From the NCBI RefSeq assembly GCF_020497125.1, contig NC_059080.1:73638618-73702617 (forward strand): DNA of 64,000 nt, read 5' to 3'. Below, piece after piece: positions 46,858-57,578 of the stretch. A model generated the notes under the pieces. That model was not told where the DNA came from and ran no database searches. It saw nothing but the letters and a program-made list of their open reading frames with translations. Numbering within the stretch: position 1 is the first letter of the stretch; every line of letters starts with the position of its first letter. The DNA comes from Mauremys mutica (Eukaryota; Chordata; Testudines; Geoemydidae). Position numbers and translations under genes: made by a program.

Positions 46858-47460
46858 TAACAAAATTGATGTGGTGGGGGTGGGGCCGAGGGGTTGGAAA
46901 TGTGGGAGGGGGCTCAGGGCTGGGGGAGAGGGTTGGGGTGCAGGAGTGTGAGGGCTCTGGGGGTGTGGGCTCTGGGGTGGGGCTGGGAATGAGGGGCTCA
47001 GGGCTGGGGCAGAGGATTGGGGTGCATGGGGTGAGGGCTCTGGGGTGGGGCTGTGGATGAGGGGTTGGGGTGCTATGGGGCTATGGTGGGGAGAAAGGTC
47101 TCTCTCCTGTAGCAGCAGCACCTGGGGGTGGGGAGAGGCACTTCTCCCCGCTGCGACAGCTCTGGGGTTGGGGCTGCAGGATGGGTGCTCCTCCTCTGGC
47201 CCCAGCAGGACATGGGTCCAATCCGGCCATGTCACCCCAGCAGATCCGGTTGACCCATATGCAGCTGGGTCCGGGCTGCTGTGGCCGCCCTTGAGACTGG
47301 CCTGGACTGTACTGTAGCAGAGTTGGGGCTGGGGGAGGGGTACCCCTCCCCTGGCTGTGGCAGGTCTGTGGACAGGTTCCCTGAGCGCCTGCGTGGTGCT
47401 AAATAGGCTGCTGCACGGCTGTGCAGCTTGCTGGGAACTTAGTTGGCTATGTTCCCAAAT
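46858..47460. repeat. GC-rich degenerate tandem repeat block
   Basis: Repeated TGAGGGCTCTGGGG and GGGGCTGGGAATGAGGGG-like phrases with an irregular period give a G-rich plus strand. Probably the interior of an old DNA transposon whose ends I cannot define. Open frames here are compositional. Confidence 0.65.
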
Positions 47461-49647
47461 TAAGGTTTGTGAAGTATTTTGAAAATAATGCTCTCAGTGT
47501 GCATTTTAAAATGGTTTTTCATGTAGTACTGTGGAAGTGATATGACTCTTGTAATCCGACTATATTCGGGCATTTAAATTAAAAAAATAATAAATTAGAA
47601 TATAAGAACGGCCATGCTGGTCAGACCAAAGGTCCATCTAGCCCAATATCTAGTCTTCAGACAGTGGCCAATGCCAGATGCCCTAGAGGGAATGAACAGC
47701 ATAGGTAATCATCAAGTGATCCATTCCTTGTCACCCATTCCCAGCTTTTGGCAAAAGAGGCTAGGGACACCTTCCCTGCCTAATAGCCATTGATGGACCT
47801 ATCCTCCATGAACGTATCTAGTTCTTCTTTGAACCCTGTTATAGTCTTGTCCTTCACAACATCCTCTGGCGAGGAGTTCCACAGGTTGATTGTGTGTTGT
47901 GTGAAAAAATACTTTCTTTTGTTTCTTTTAAACCTGCTGTCTATTAATTTCGTTTGGTGACCCCTAGTTCTTGTGTTATGAGAGAGTAAATAACACTTCC
48001 TTATTTACTTTCTCCACACTAGTTATGGTTTTATAGACCTCAATCATATCCCCCTTTAGTCGTTTCTTTTCCAAACTGAAAAGTCCAAGTTTTATTAATC
48101 TCTCCTCATATGGCAGCCATTCCATATCCCTAATCATTTTTGTTGCCCTTTTCTGAACCTTTTCCAATTCCAATATATCTTTTTTTGAGATGGGGTGACC
48201 ACATCTGAACTCAGTATTCAAGATATGGGAGTACCATTGATTTATATAGAGGCAATATGCTATTTTCTGTCTTATTATCTATCTCTTTCTTAATGATTCC
48301 CAACATTCTGTTTGCTTTTTTAAATGCTGCTGCACATTGAGTGGATGTTTTCAGAGAACTATCCACCAATGACTCCAAGATCTCTTTCTTGAGTGGTAAC
48401 AGCTATTTTAGATCCCATAACTTTTTTTATAGTTGGGATGATGCCTCATGCTTATCAACATTGAATTTCATGTGCAGTCAATTTTGGACTTGACTAATTT
48501 AGTATCATCTGCAAACTTTGCCATATATTTGTTTACTCCTTTTTTCATATAATTTAGGAATATGCTTAATGGCACTGGTCCCAGTACAGATTCTTGAGGG
48601 ACCCCCACTATTTATTACTTTCCATTTTGAAAACTGACCATTTATTTCTGCCCTTTGTTTCCTATCTTTAACCAGTTACTGATCCATGAGAAGACCTTCC
48701 GTCTTATCCCATGACTCTTTACGTTGCTTAAGAGCCTTTTGTGAGGGATCTTGTCAAAGGCTTTCTGAAAGTCAAAATACACAATATCCACTGGATCCCC
48801 CCTTGACAACATGTTTGTTGAACCCCTCAAAGAATTCTAATAGACTAGCGAGGGATGATTTCCCTTTACAAAAGCCATTCGACTCTTTCCCAACATATTG
48901 TGTTCATGTATGTGCCTGATAATTCTGTTCTTTTACTATAGTTTCAACCAATTTGCCTGGTACTGAAGTTAGGCTTAACTGCCTGTAATTGTCAGGATTG
49001 TCTACAGAGCCTCTCTTAAAAATTGGCATCGCATTAGCTACCCTCCAGTTCTCTGCAGCGAAAGCTGATTTAAGCGATAGGTTACGTACCGTAGTTAATA
49101 TTTCTGCAATTTCATATTTGAGTTCCTTCAGAATTCTTGGATGAATACCATATGGTCCTGGTGATTTATTACTGTTTGTTTAATCAGTTTGTTCCAAAAC
49201 GTAATCTATTGACACCTCAGTCTGGGTCAGTTTCTCAGATTTGTCCCCTAAAAAAATGGCTCAGGTGTTGGAATTTCCTCACATCTGGTACAGTGAAGAC
49301 TGTCGCAGAGAATTCATTTAGCTTCTTCACAACTGCCTTGTCTTCCTTAAGTGCTCCTTTTTTACAGTGACCCCACTGCTGGATTGTCAGATTTTGTAAG
49401 TACCTCAAAAGCAGGAAGCCTAACAGCAATTTTTTTTTGTCTTTTGCTAGTTGTCCTTCAAATTGTTCTTGGCCTGCCTAATTATATTTTACACTTTACT
49501 TGCCAGAGTTTATGTTCCTTTCTATTTTCCTCAGTAGGATTTGACCTCCAATTTTTAAAGGATTCCTTTTTGCTTGTAACCGCCTCTTTTACTCTGTTGG
49601 TTAGTGAAGGTGGCATTATTTTGGTCCTCTTACTTACTTACGTATAT

Positions 49648-49855
49648 ATAGAGGCGGGCGTTTGGCCTGTCTGCGCGAGTGGGGGTTGGCTGCAGAACCA
49701 CTGCCTGATGCCACTGCACAAGTACCTAGGATCTGGGAAGTTCTGAAACTGAAGCAGGACATCTATGCCTGCCTGTCTGCTCATTATCTCAAGTCACTAC
49801 AGGATAATACACAGCCCACCCCAGTTCACCGGAAACCCCTTGGGGTGAAAAATAT
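49648..49855 (+). mobile_element. Unidentified insertion of about 200 bp within the LINE
   Basis: LINE text is interrupted between a GGTCCTCTTACTTACTTACG stretch and AGTTTGAGCCTCTATAATTA, both of which look like LINE. The inserted sequence is GC-richer, and TATATAG occurs at both edges (49650-49656 and 49852-49858). It holds a 66-codon open stretch on the plus strand (49662-49859; ... WEVLKLKQDIYACLSAHY ...) that I do not recognise. Origin unknown. Confidence 0.5.
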
Positions 49856-50297
49856 ATAGTTTGAGCCTCTATAATTATGTTTTTAAATAGTTTTCATACA
49901 GCTACCAGGCATTTCACACTTGTGACTTTTCCTTTTAATTTCCTTTTAACTAGCTCTCTCCTTTTTGTGTAGTTTTCCTTTTTGGAGTTAAATGCTACTG
50001 GGGTGGCATTATACACCTCTTGGACCAGATCCTGTGCCCCATTTAGGACTAAATCAGGAATGGCCTCCTCCTTGTGGGTTCCTTGATTAGCTGCTCCAAG
50101 AAGCAGTCACTAATGGTGTCTAGAAATTTTATCTCTGCATCCCATTCTGAGGTGACATGTACCCAGTCAGTATAGGGATAGTTAAAACCCCCATTATTAT
50201 TGAGTTTTCTGTTTTTGTAGCTAGAGCCCTGTGCAGATACAAAAATGATCCACTAGGATCAACCCATGATTTGACCTGCAATCTGCTAGCTGTCTTT

Positions 50298-50485
50298 TCA
50301 TAAAATCCTAGAATATCAGGGTTGGAAGGGATCTCAGGAGATCATCTAGTCCAACCCCCTGCTCAAAGCAGGACCAATCCCCAGATAGATTTTCACCCCA
50401 GGTCCCTAAATGGCCCCCTCAAGGATTGAACTCACAACCCTGGGTTTAGCAGGCCAATGCTCAAACCACTGACCTACCCACCCCC
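50298..50485 (-). mobile_element. tRNA-derived SINE with CR1-like tail
   Basis: On the minus strand a tRNA-like head (GTCAGTGGTTTGAGCATTGG, CCTGCTAAACCCAGGGTTGT, GTTCAATCCTTGAGGGGGCC) gives way to a tail ending GTTGGACTAGATGATCTCCT ... CCAACCCTGATATTCTAGG, which is the classic CR1 3' end. The anticodon-loop position reads CTGCTAA. It sits directly before a second SINE with the same head and a different tail. Confidence 0.85.
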
Positions 50486-50510
50486 AAATAAAAAAAATAA
50501 AAATAAAAAT

Positions 50511-50697
50511 GGAGATATACCTATCTCATAGAACTGGAAGGGACCCTGAAATGTCATTGAGTCCAGCCCCCTGCCTTCACTAGCAGGACCAAGTACTGAT
50601 TTTGCCCCAGATCCCTAAGTGGGCCCCCTCAAGGGTTGACCTCACAACCCTGGGTTTAGCAGGCCAATGCTCAAACCACTGAGCTATCCCTTCCCCC
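50511..50697 (-). mobile_element. tRNA-derived SINE, second tail type
   Basis: The head has the A-box-like TAGCTCAGTGG (minus strand, 50686-50676) and the same GCATTGGCCTGCTAAACCC block. The tail ends CCTTCCAGTTCTATGAGATA then GGTATATCTCC, distinct from the neighbouring SINE. A third copy lies at 59125-59310. Confidence 0.87.
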
Positions 50698-51947
50698 CTG
50701 TATCCACATCTGCACCAGCAAGCCATCCCACAAGGGCTAGTGACCGGGAGGGGGGAGGAGAAGGAGGGAGTGGGGGCAGGGTCTAGCAGGGAAGAGACAG
50801 CGTGAGGGTGGGGACTGGGGGTAAGGGACAGCATGGGGGTGGGGTATCGAGAAGAAGGGGTGATGCAGAGGAGGGAATGGACATCACATTGTGTGCTGCT
50901 CCCGGGGGCTTATGAGCAAGGGCAGCAGTAGTGCATGTTGCATCACAATAGGGTGGAGGGGTGGGGGTGCTGGGGCCCTGTTTGCTCCAGTCCTTGTGGT
51001 CAGGGACAAGCCCTGCTGTCCAGGAGCTGCCGGGCATGAGACTGGGAGCGCGTCCAGTGCTGCTGGGTCAGGCCATGGTGGGGACACTGACGCTGCCCGA
51101 CGGGCCCGAGCTGCTGGACAGGAAGTGGCTGGACTGGCTGCTGGCCCCACAGGCTGCGCAAGCTGGATGGGCCAGGCTCCATCAGTAAGTCCTGTGTGAT
51201 TGTATCTGCATCTGATTCGTTATCTGCAAAAATGATCCGTGGATATCTGCAGTTTTGCAGGGCCCTATTTGTAGCCTCTCTGCCTGAGTATTTCACAGTC
51301 ACTGTCACCACCAGCTCAGCGGTTCGTAGTATATTCCTATTGCTGCACTCTTATTAGTCAAGCATTGAATTTCTGTCCATAGAGATTCTGTGTTACAGTT
51401 AGATTAATTCCAGTTTTTTACTAAATTTGACTCTATACTTTCTTTCACATATAATGCCCTCCCCCACCAATGCGACCTACTTTGTCATTCCTGTTTATGT
51501 TATATTTTGGTATTACCATGTCCCATTGGTTGTAATCATTCCACCAGATTTCTATGATACCTATTATATCAATATCCTCATTTAATACCAAGCATTCAAG
51601 TTCATCCATCTTTGTATTTAGACTTCTAGTATTTGTGTTCAAGCACTTATAAAATGTATCAATATTTAGTTGTCTGTCTTTAAGTGATGTAATTGAATAG
51701 AACTTTTTTGTCTGACCTTATTATAGTGGACTTGATACTCACCTCTGTAATTTAGGTAGTAAAAATATTTCAGTTCGAAACTCCTGTTTCAGGTGTTTAT
51801 ATCTTTTTTTTAAACTTAGGGTAAACATTTTCAGGGTTTAGACACTGCTTTACATTCAATTATTTTTGGAACATTTGAACAAAATTGTTTGGATGCAAGC
51901 AGAGAGGGGGAAAACCAGCAGGCTCTCCGTTAGTGGGCAAAAAGGTA

Positions 51948-52158
51948 TTCTTCTTCGAGTGATTGCTCACATGCATTCCAGTTAGGTGTGCGCGCGCCGC
52001 GTGCATGCTCGTTGGAAGACTTTTACCCTAGCAACACTCGGTGGGTCGGCTGGGCGCCCCCCTGGAGTGGCGCCGCTATAGCGCCAGATATATACCCCTG
52101 CCGACCCGTCCGCTCCTCAGTTCCTTCTTACCGCCCGTGACTGTCGTTGGAACAGTGG
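51948..52158 (+). repeat. DIRS left inverted terminal repeat
   Basis: Begins TTCTTCTTCGAGTGATTGCT and contains GACTTTTACCCTAGCAACAC, GGTGGGTCGGCTGGGCG and CCAGATATATACCCCTGC. All recur in reverse complement at 57804-57950. The end is set where similarity to the right copy stops near AACAGTGG. Confidence 0.9.
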
Positions 52159-52286
52159 AGTGCGGCACTGCTGTCCTCCACAACCCTAGCTTCTCGCTTG
52201 TTTCTCTATCTAGTTGTTGTATATAGTTCATTTTTTTAGTATAGTTGGATTTGTTTATTAACTTTTAGTTCTAGTTAGTACATAGT

Positions 52287-54480
52287 TACGGGGAAATTGA
52301 AGCAGCTCCTAATGGAATCGGCACTTAGTCCTGCGGCGCCGGCACTGACCGCCCTGCAGTCAGCTTTGGTGAGGAGCGTGCCTTCGGCACCAGCTCGATC
52401 CGGTACCGACGTCCAGCGAAGACAGCAGCTGGCACCGGCTCTCCGGCACCTTTCCCCTTCGGGGAAACGCAAGGCAGCACTGGCCTCGTCCAAAAAGGAC
52501 TGTATGTCTAGGCCTGCAAGCTGACCTTCGGCACTGGCGCCGGCACCACCGCCGCCGCAAGCTCCTAGTGTTGCACAGTTGACTCCGGCACCTCAAGAAC
52601 CGTCGAGTCTGGTTTCACCTTGCTCCCCGGTGCACACCGCGGTCGAGCTCGCTCTCCAGAGACCTTCTCAATGGCAAGAGAGCTGATTGCGCTGGTGGAG
52701 CCACCGCAACCTCAACCCCCGGCGCCGCCGGTGCGGGTTATTAAATCAGTGGGCCAGCCGGCCAGAATGAGGCCCCCTTCCCCGATCAGCAGGACAAACG
52801 TCACTCCAGATCTCGGTCTCGGAGATGTTCCCGCTCATGCCGGTCTTGATCTTGGCACCGCTCGCAGTCCCGGTACCGCTCTCCATCGCGGTACTGGTCG
52901 TACTCGCGGAGACGCTCCTGATCCCGGTCACCGGACAGGCGATATTGGCACCGATCCGGCTCTCGGTACCGCTCATCCCGCAGCCGTTCTCACCATCGAG
53001 ACTCGAGATCCCGGTCGACCTCCCGGCACCGGCACGGTAGATGGTCCCGATCTCGCTCCTGGCACTGTCAAGACCGGCGCCGCTCCCCGGTACCGTCCAG
53101 GGATAGAACGGCAGGATCGGCGGCACTGTCGCACAGCCTCTCGGCACCACCTTGGCCTTCGAGACAACCATCCGTTTCCTCCCATGCTGACAGTGCTGCT
53201 TACCAGCAGACTGAGCCTCAAGGCCAGGACCAAGGCCTTCCTCAATGGGCTTTCTGGACTCTGTGGGCGTACCACGAGGCGCAAGGGCCCCATTGGCGAC
53301 TCAACGCACCAGGCCCTCCGACCATCGAGCTCCGGAAGCCACTGTTAGCAGGCCTCCTCCCACGGACGTGGAAGAGGTGCCACTGGCGTCCAAGGATCCT
53401 GAGCCTCCTCTCGCTGTAGAGGCGCCGCAGCCGCTCTCTGAGCCTCCACAGGACCCTCTGGTACCAGGCCTGTCCTCCTCCTCTCCTGATGAGGCAGTTG
53501 CAGGAACGTCGTCCTCGGGTCCTCCTCCTATTGACCTTCGGGCACATCAGGACTTGTTGAGGCGGATAGCCCAGTATATGAACCTGCCGGTTGAGGAGGT
53601 GGCGGAAGATGAGGACCCAGTCGTGGACATATTAACGCCGGATGCACCCCTTCGGGTGGCCCTGCCGTTTATCCGCACTATTCAGCGCAATGCAGATACC
53701 ATATGGCAGTCACCGGCCTCCATCCCTCCGACTGCTCGGGGAATGGAAAGGAAGTACATGGTCCCGTCAAAGGGCTATGAGTATTTATACACTCACCCTG
53801 CTCCCTGCTTGTTGGTAGTCCAGTCAGTCAACGAGCGTGAACGGCATGGCCAGCAGGCGCCGGCGCCTAAGTCAAAAGAGGCGAGGCGCATGGACCTTTT
53901 AGGCCACAAGGTCTACTCGGCCGGCGGCCTTCAGTTGAGGGTGGCCAATCAGCAGGCACTTTTGAGTAGATACACCTTTAATACATTGGTGTCTCTAGCT
54001 AAGTTCACCGAGCTTGTGCCCCAGGACTCCCGTCCAGAGTTCACGGCCCTCTTGGAGGAGGGTAAGAAAGCGTCCAGATCGGCCCTCCAGGCCTCCTTGG
54101 ATTCGGCGGCCAGGACCTTGGCCTCCGGTGTAACTATGAGGCGCATTTCGTGGCTCCAAGCCTTGACTCTCCCGCCTGAATTACAACAGACAATTCAGGA
54201 TCTGCCTTTCGACGGTCAAGGTCTCTTCTTGGAAAAGACGGACCCAAGACTGCAGAGCCTCAAGGACAATCGCATTACGATGCGCTCCTTGGGCATGCAC
54301 ACCCCGGTAACCCAACGGAGGTCCTTCCGGCCCCAGCCGTACCGCCCCTACAATCAACCCAGGCCGCGACCTGACACCAGGCGCTGTGGCAGGGTGAATC
54401 GGCGCAGACAGTCGGGCAACCAGGGGAACCAACCCCAACCGCCCCCGAAACCTGCTCCGGGGTCGAAGCAGAACATTTGA
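52287..54480 (+). pseudogene. DIRS gag-like remnant with Arg/Ser-rich segment
   Basis: The best-preserved part is an open frame of 411 codons, 53245-54480. It has a Pro-rich start, a helical middle (ARRMDLLGHKVYSAGGLQLR, LLSRYTFNTLVSLAKFTELV) and a basic Pro/Gln-rich end (RRRQSGNQGNQPQPPPKP), as in vertebrate DIRS gag-type proteins. Upstream, from about 52810 to 53110, another frame reads almost entirely as Arg/Ser dipeptides (RYRSPSRYWSYSRRRS-like text), broken by TGA codons that look like decayed CGA. A frameshift between 53240 and 53340 separates the two. The N-terminal part probably begins near 52312. Function as a nucleocapsid-like protein is by position. Confidence 0.75.
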
Positions 54481-54629
54481 TGGGACGCCCGAGGACGGCC
54501 CATCAGTTTAGTTACTGGATCCTTCCCCATTTTTTTCCAACCATCTCTCCCATTTTTTCCCGGCTTGGTCCCAGATAACATCCGACAGCTGGGTACTTCG
54601 CACGGTGGAAACGGGTTACCACCTCCAGT

Positions 54630-56403
54630 TTGTTTCGCCTCCTCCCTCCCACCCACCCACTCTATCCGTCCCTCTTCAGGGACCCTTCTCACGAGCAATT
54701 CCTCTTGCAAGAGGTCGAGACTCTGTTGAGTTTGGGTGCCATAGGGGAGGTGCCAGAAGGCATGAGGGGCAGGGGTTTTTACTCCCGCTATTTCCTAATC
54801 CCCAAGGCGAAGGGAGTTCTGTGTCCAATCCTAGACCTCCGAGAGCTCAACAGATTCCTGGTGAAGCTCAAGTTCCGCATGGTGACCCTGGGGACCATTA
54901 TCCCCTCCCTGGATCCGGGCGACTGGTATGCCGCCCTCGATATGAAGGACGTGTACTTCCATATCGCCATTTACCCTCCTCATCGACGCTACCTTCGTTT
55001 TGTCGTCAATCACCAGCACTACCAGTTCATGGTGCTCCCCTTCGGCCTCTCTACAGCACCGAGGGTCTTCACCAAGTGCATGGCGGTGGTCGCTGCAGCC
55101 CTCCGCCGTCGTCGGATACATGTCTACCCGTATCTCGACGACTGGCTGGTCCGTGGGGCGTCCCAACTGCAGGTGTCGCAGCACATGTCCATGGTCACAG
55201 GCCTCTTTCACAGGCTAGGCCTCATGATCAACACCGAGAAGTCTACCTTGACGCCAACGCAGAGGATAGAATTCATCGGCGCGGCCCTGGACTCCAACCT
55301 TGCCAGAGCCTGCCTCCCTCTGCCTCGGTTCCAGACCATGGCTTCGATCATTCGAAGCTTCCAGTCCTTCCCGACAACGTCGGTGCGCACCTGCCTCAGC
55401 CTGCTAGGCCACATGGCCTCGTGCACGTTCGTGACCCTGTATGCGAAGCTCCGGCTTCGAACTTTTCAAACATGGCTCGCGTCCGTATACTGCCCGCTCA
55501 GGGACACGATAGACACGGTGGTCACGATCCCGGGGACAGCCCTCGACTCCCTCAACTGGTGGTTAGACCCAGCGGTAGTGTGCGCCGGAGTCCCTTTCCA
55601 CCCCCCCCAACCTTCCATCACGCTGACCACAGACGCCTCGGCCTTGGGGTGGGGTGCACATCTTGGCAGCCTACACACTCAGGGCCACCCCATGAGCTGG
55701 CCCTGCATATCAACATCAGGGAACTGAGAGTGGTTTGCCTGGCGTGCCAGACATTTCGAGTCCATCTGCAAGGACGCTGCGTGTCCATCTTCACAGACAA
55801 CACGACAACAATGTACTAAATAAACAAGCAGGGAGGGGCGCGTTCCTCCCTGCTTTGCACGGAGGCGATGCGACTGTGGGACTTCTGCACAGCCCACTCC
55901 ATACATTTAGTGGCATTGTTTCTCCCGGGAGTACAGAACACGCTGGCAGACCATCTCAGCAGGTCATTCCTATCTCACGAGTGGTCGATTCGTCCCGATG
56001 TCATTCACACAGTTTTCCAGAGGTGGGGCTTTCCCCAAATAGACCTCTTTTTGCCTCCAAGGAGAACAGGAAATGCCACCGGTTCTGCTCTTACCAGGGA
56101 CACTCTCAGGGCTCCCTTTCAGATGCTTTTCTCCTCCAGTGGACGAGTTACCTGCTGTACGCCTTCCCTCCGTTCCCCCTCATACACAGAGTGTTGCTCA
56201 AGCTCCAGAGGGACAGGGGCCACCTCATTCTCATTGGTCCGGCATGGCCGAGACAGCACTGGTACACCCTGCTGTTCGACCTCTCAGTGGCGGACCTCAT
56301 TCCCCTCCCGTTATGGCCAGATCTCATAACGCAGGACTTCGGCAGGCTTCACCACCCAGACCTGCAGTCCCTTCACCTCACAGCTTGGCTCCTGCGTGGC
56401 TGA
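54630..56403 (+). pseudogene. DIRS reverse transcriptase-RNase H remnant
   Basis: The open frame 54630-55727 carries the RT with YFLIPKAKG, PILDLRELN, LDMKDVYFHI (54936-54965, first catalytic Asp), VLPFGLSTAPRVFTK and the active site YLDD (55131-55142). RNase H begins TTDASALGWG. A one-base shift near 55690-55730 moves the end of RNase H (INIRELRVVCL, IFTDNTTTMY) to the next frame. A TAA at 55817-55819 interrupts it just before INKQGGARSS. The DIRS-typical region after RNase H (LPGVQNTLADHLSR, FQRWGFPQIDLF) continues and shifts again near 56130-56150 into the frame ending at 56403 (LYAFPPFPLIHRVL). The catalytic residues of RT are intact, the frame is not. Confidence 0.9.
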
Positions 56404-57453
56404 CCCAAGCGGAGCACACCTGTTCTGCTGCAGTACAGCAGGTGCTGCTAGGGAGCAGGAAACCTTCAACTCGGTCGACTTACCTCGCCAAGTGGAAGCG
56501 TTTTGCCCTATGGTGCGATCAGAACGATCTCAATCCTCTCCTGGTGTCTATTCCAAAGATATTGGACTACCTCTGGTCCCTCAAGGAGCAAGGCCTCGCG
56601 GTCTCCTCCTTGAAGGTGCACCTGGCGGCCATTTCGGCCTTCAGGCCCAGTGAAGGGGGACGTTCTATTTTTTCTAATCAGATGGTTTCCCGCTTCCTTA
56701 AGGGGCTAGAACGATTGTACCCACAGGTCCGGCGCCCGGCCCCTACCTGGGATTTAAACCTGGTCTTAGCCAAACTCATGGGGGCCCCTTTCGAGCCTAT
56801 GGCCACGTGTTCCCTTTTATATTTGTCCTGGAAAACAGCCTTCCTTGTCGCTATCACTTCGGCGAGACGAGTCTCTGAACTTCGTGCCCTGCCGGCTGAC
56901 CTGCCGTATACGGTCTTCCACAAAGACAAGGTGCACCTTCGGCCACACCCCTCCTTCCTTCCCAAGGTGGTGTCTGCCTTTCATGTTAAACCAGGACATC
57001 TTCCTCCCTGTGTTTTTCCCGAAACCGCACACATCGCGCTGGGAACAACAGCTTCATACCCTAGACGTTCGTAGGGCTCTAGCTTTTTATATAGAGTGAA
57101 CGAAACCCTTCCGGCGTTCGCCCCAGCTCTTTGTGGCAGTAGCAGACCGCATGAAGGGCATGCCAGTCTCTTCCCAGCGGATCTCGTCTTGGGTGAAATC
57201 CTGTATCAAGACATGCTACGAGCTTGCTCAGGTGCAGGCTAGCCATCTCACTGCTCACTCTATGAGGGCACAGGCCTCTTCTGCCGCCTTCCTGGCCCAT
57301 GTCCCCATCCAGGAAATCTGTCGGGCGGCTACCTGGTCTTCCGTTCACACCTTTGCTTCCCACTACGCATTGGTTCAACAATCCAGAGACGATGCAGCCT
57401 TTGGCTCCGCAGTCTTACATTCTGCCACGTCTCACTCCGACCCCACCGCCTAG
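56382..57453 (+). pseudogene. DIRS tyrosine recombinase remnant
   Basis: A phage-integrase-like recombinase overlapping the end of the RT region. The first part is in the frame ending at 57074 (STRSTYLAKWKRFALWC, an N-terminal core-binding domain, then ITSARRVSELRAL with the first catalytic Arg at 56865-56870). A shift near 56990-57050 and a TGA at 57098-57100 (probably from CGA) precede the last part, open to 57453. That part has the HxxR box HSMR (57256-57267) and the nucleophilic Tyr of ASHYALV (57364-57366). All expected catalytic residues can be located, spread over two frames. This enzyme would insert the circular DNA copy. Confidence 0.9.
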
Positions 57454-57468
57454 GTAAGGCTTGGGAAT

Positions 57469-57571
57469 CACCTAACTGGAATGCATATGAGCAATCACTC
57501 GAAGAAGAAAAGACGGTTACTCACCGTTGTAACTGTTGTTCTTCGAGATGTGTTGCTCATATCCATTCCAG
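57469..57571 (+). other. DIRS internal complementary region
   Basis: CACCTAACTGGAATGCATAT to CACTCGAAGAAGAA is the reverse complement of the element's left terminus. AAGACGGTTACTCACCGTTG to ATATCCATTCCAG is the reverse complement of its right terminus. The two are fused at about 57510. This is the template used to rebuild element ends in the DIRS replication model. Confidence 0.9.
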
Positions 57572-57578
57572 ACCCGCC

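Larger units (their letters stand above)
50222..51267. mobile_element. hAT-type element inserted in the LINE, 1046 bp
   Basis: The ends TAGAGCCCTGTGCAGAT and (reverse complement of the right end) TAGGGCCCTGCAAAACTGCAGAT pair as inverted repeats. A perfect 8-bp duplication, TTTGTAGC, lies at 50214-50221 and 51268-51275. LINE sequence resumes on both sides. The interior contains two SINEs (50298-50697) and then GC-rich sequence ending with ATCTGCATCTGATTCGTTATCTGC. No transposase recognised. Confidence 0.88.
47598..51660 (-). mobile_element. CR1-type LINE with endonuclease and RT, decayed and interrupted
   Basis: The longest LINE in the window. On the minus strand the order is as expected. An APE-type endonuclease start lies at 51642-51445 (NTRSLNTKMDEL, DIIGIIEIWW where the family has ITETW). 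A GGFNYPYTDW box near 50200 corresponds to the GDFN motif. RT text runs at about 48830-48640 (GDPVDIVYFDFQKAFDKIPH), and the CR1 C-terminus at 48221-47976 ([20 protein letters not shown]). The 3' untranslated region ends near 47598. It is split by an unknown insert (49648-49855) and a hAT element (50222-51267) and carries many stops and shifts. It appears to lack only the 5' region. Confidence 0.88.

Noticed and set aside
46843..47317. Pro/Ser-rich and Gly-rich frames up to 130 codons
   Set aside because: Products of a G-rich degenerate tandem repeat.
50511..50697. Candidate tRNA gene from the tRNA-like head
   Set aside because: Diverged from a functional tRNA, attached to a SINE tail and present in three copies in the window.
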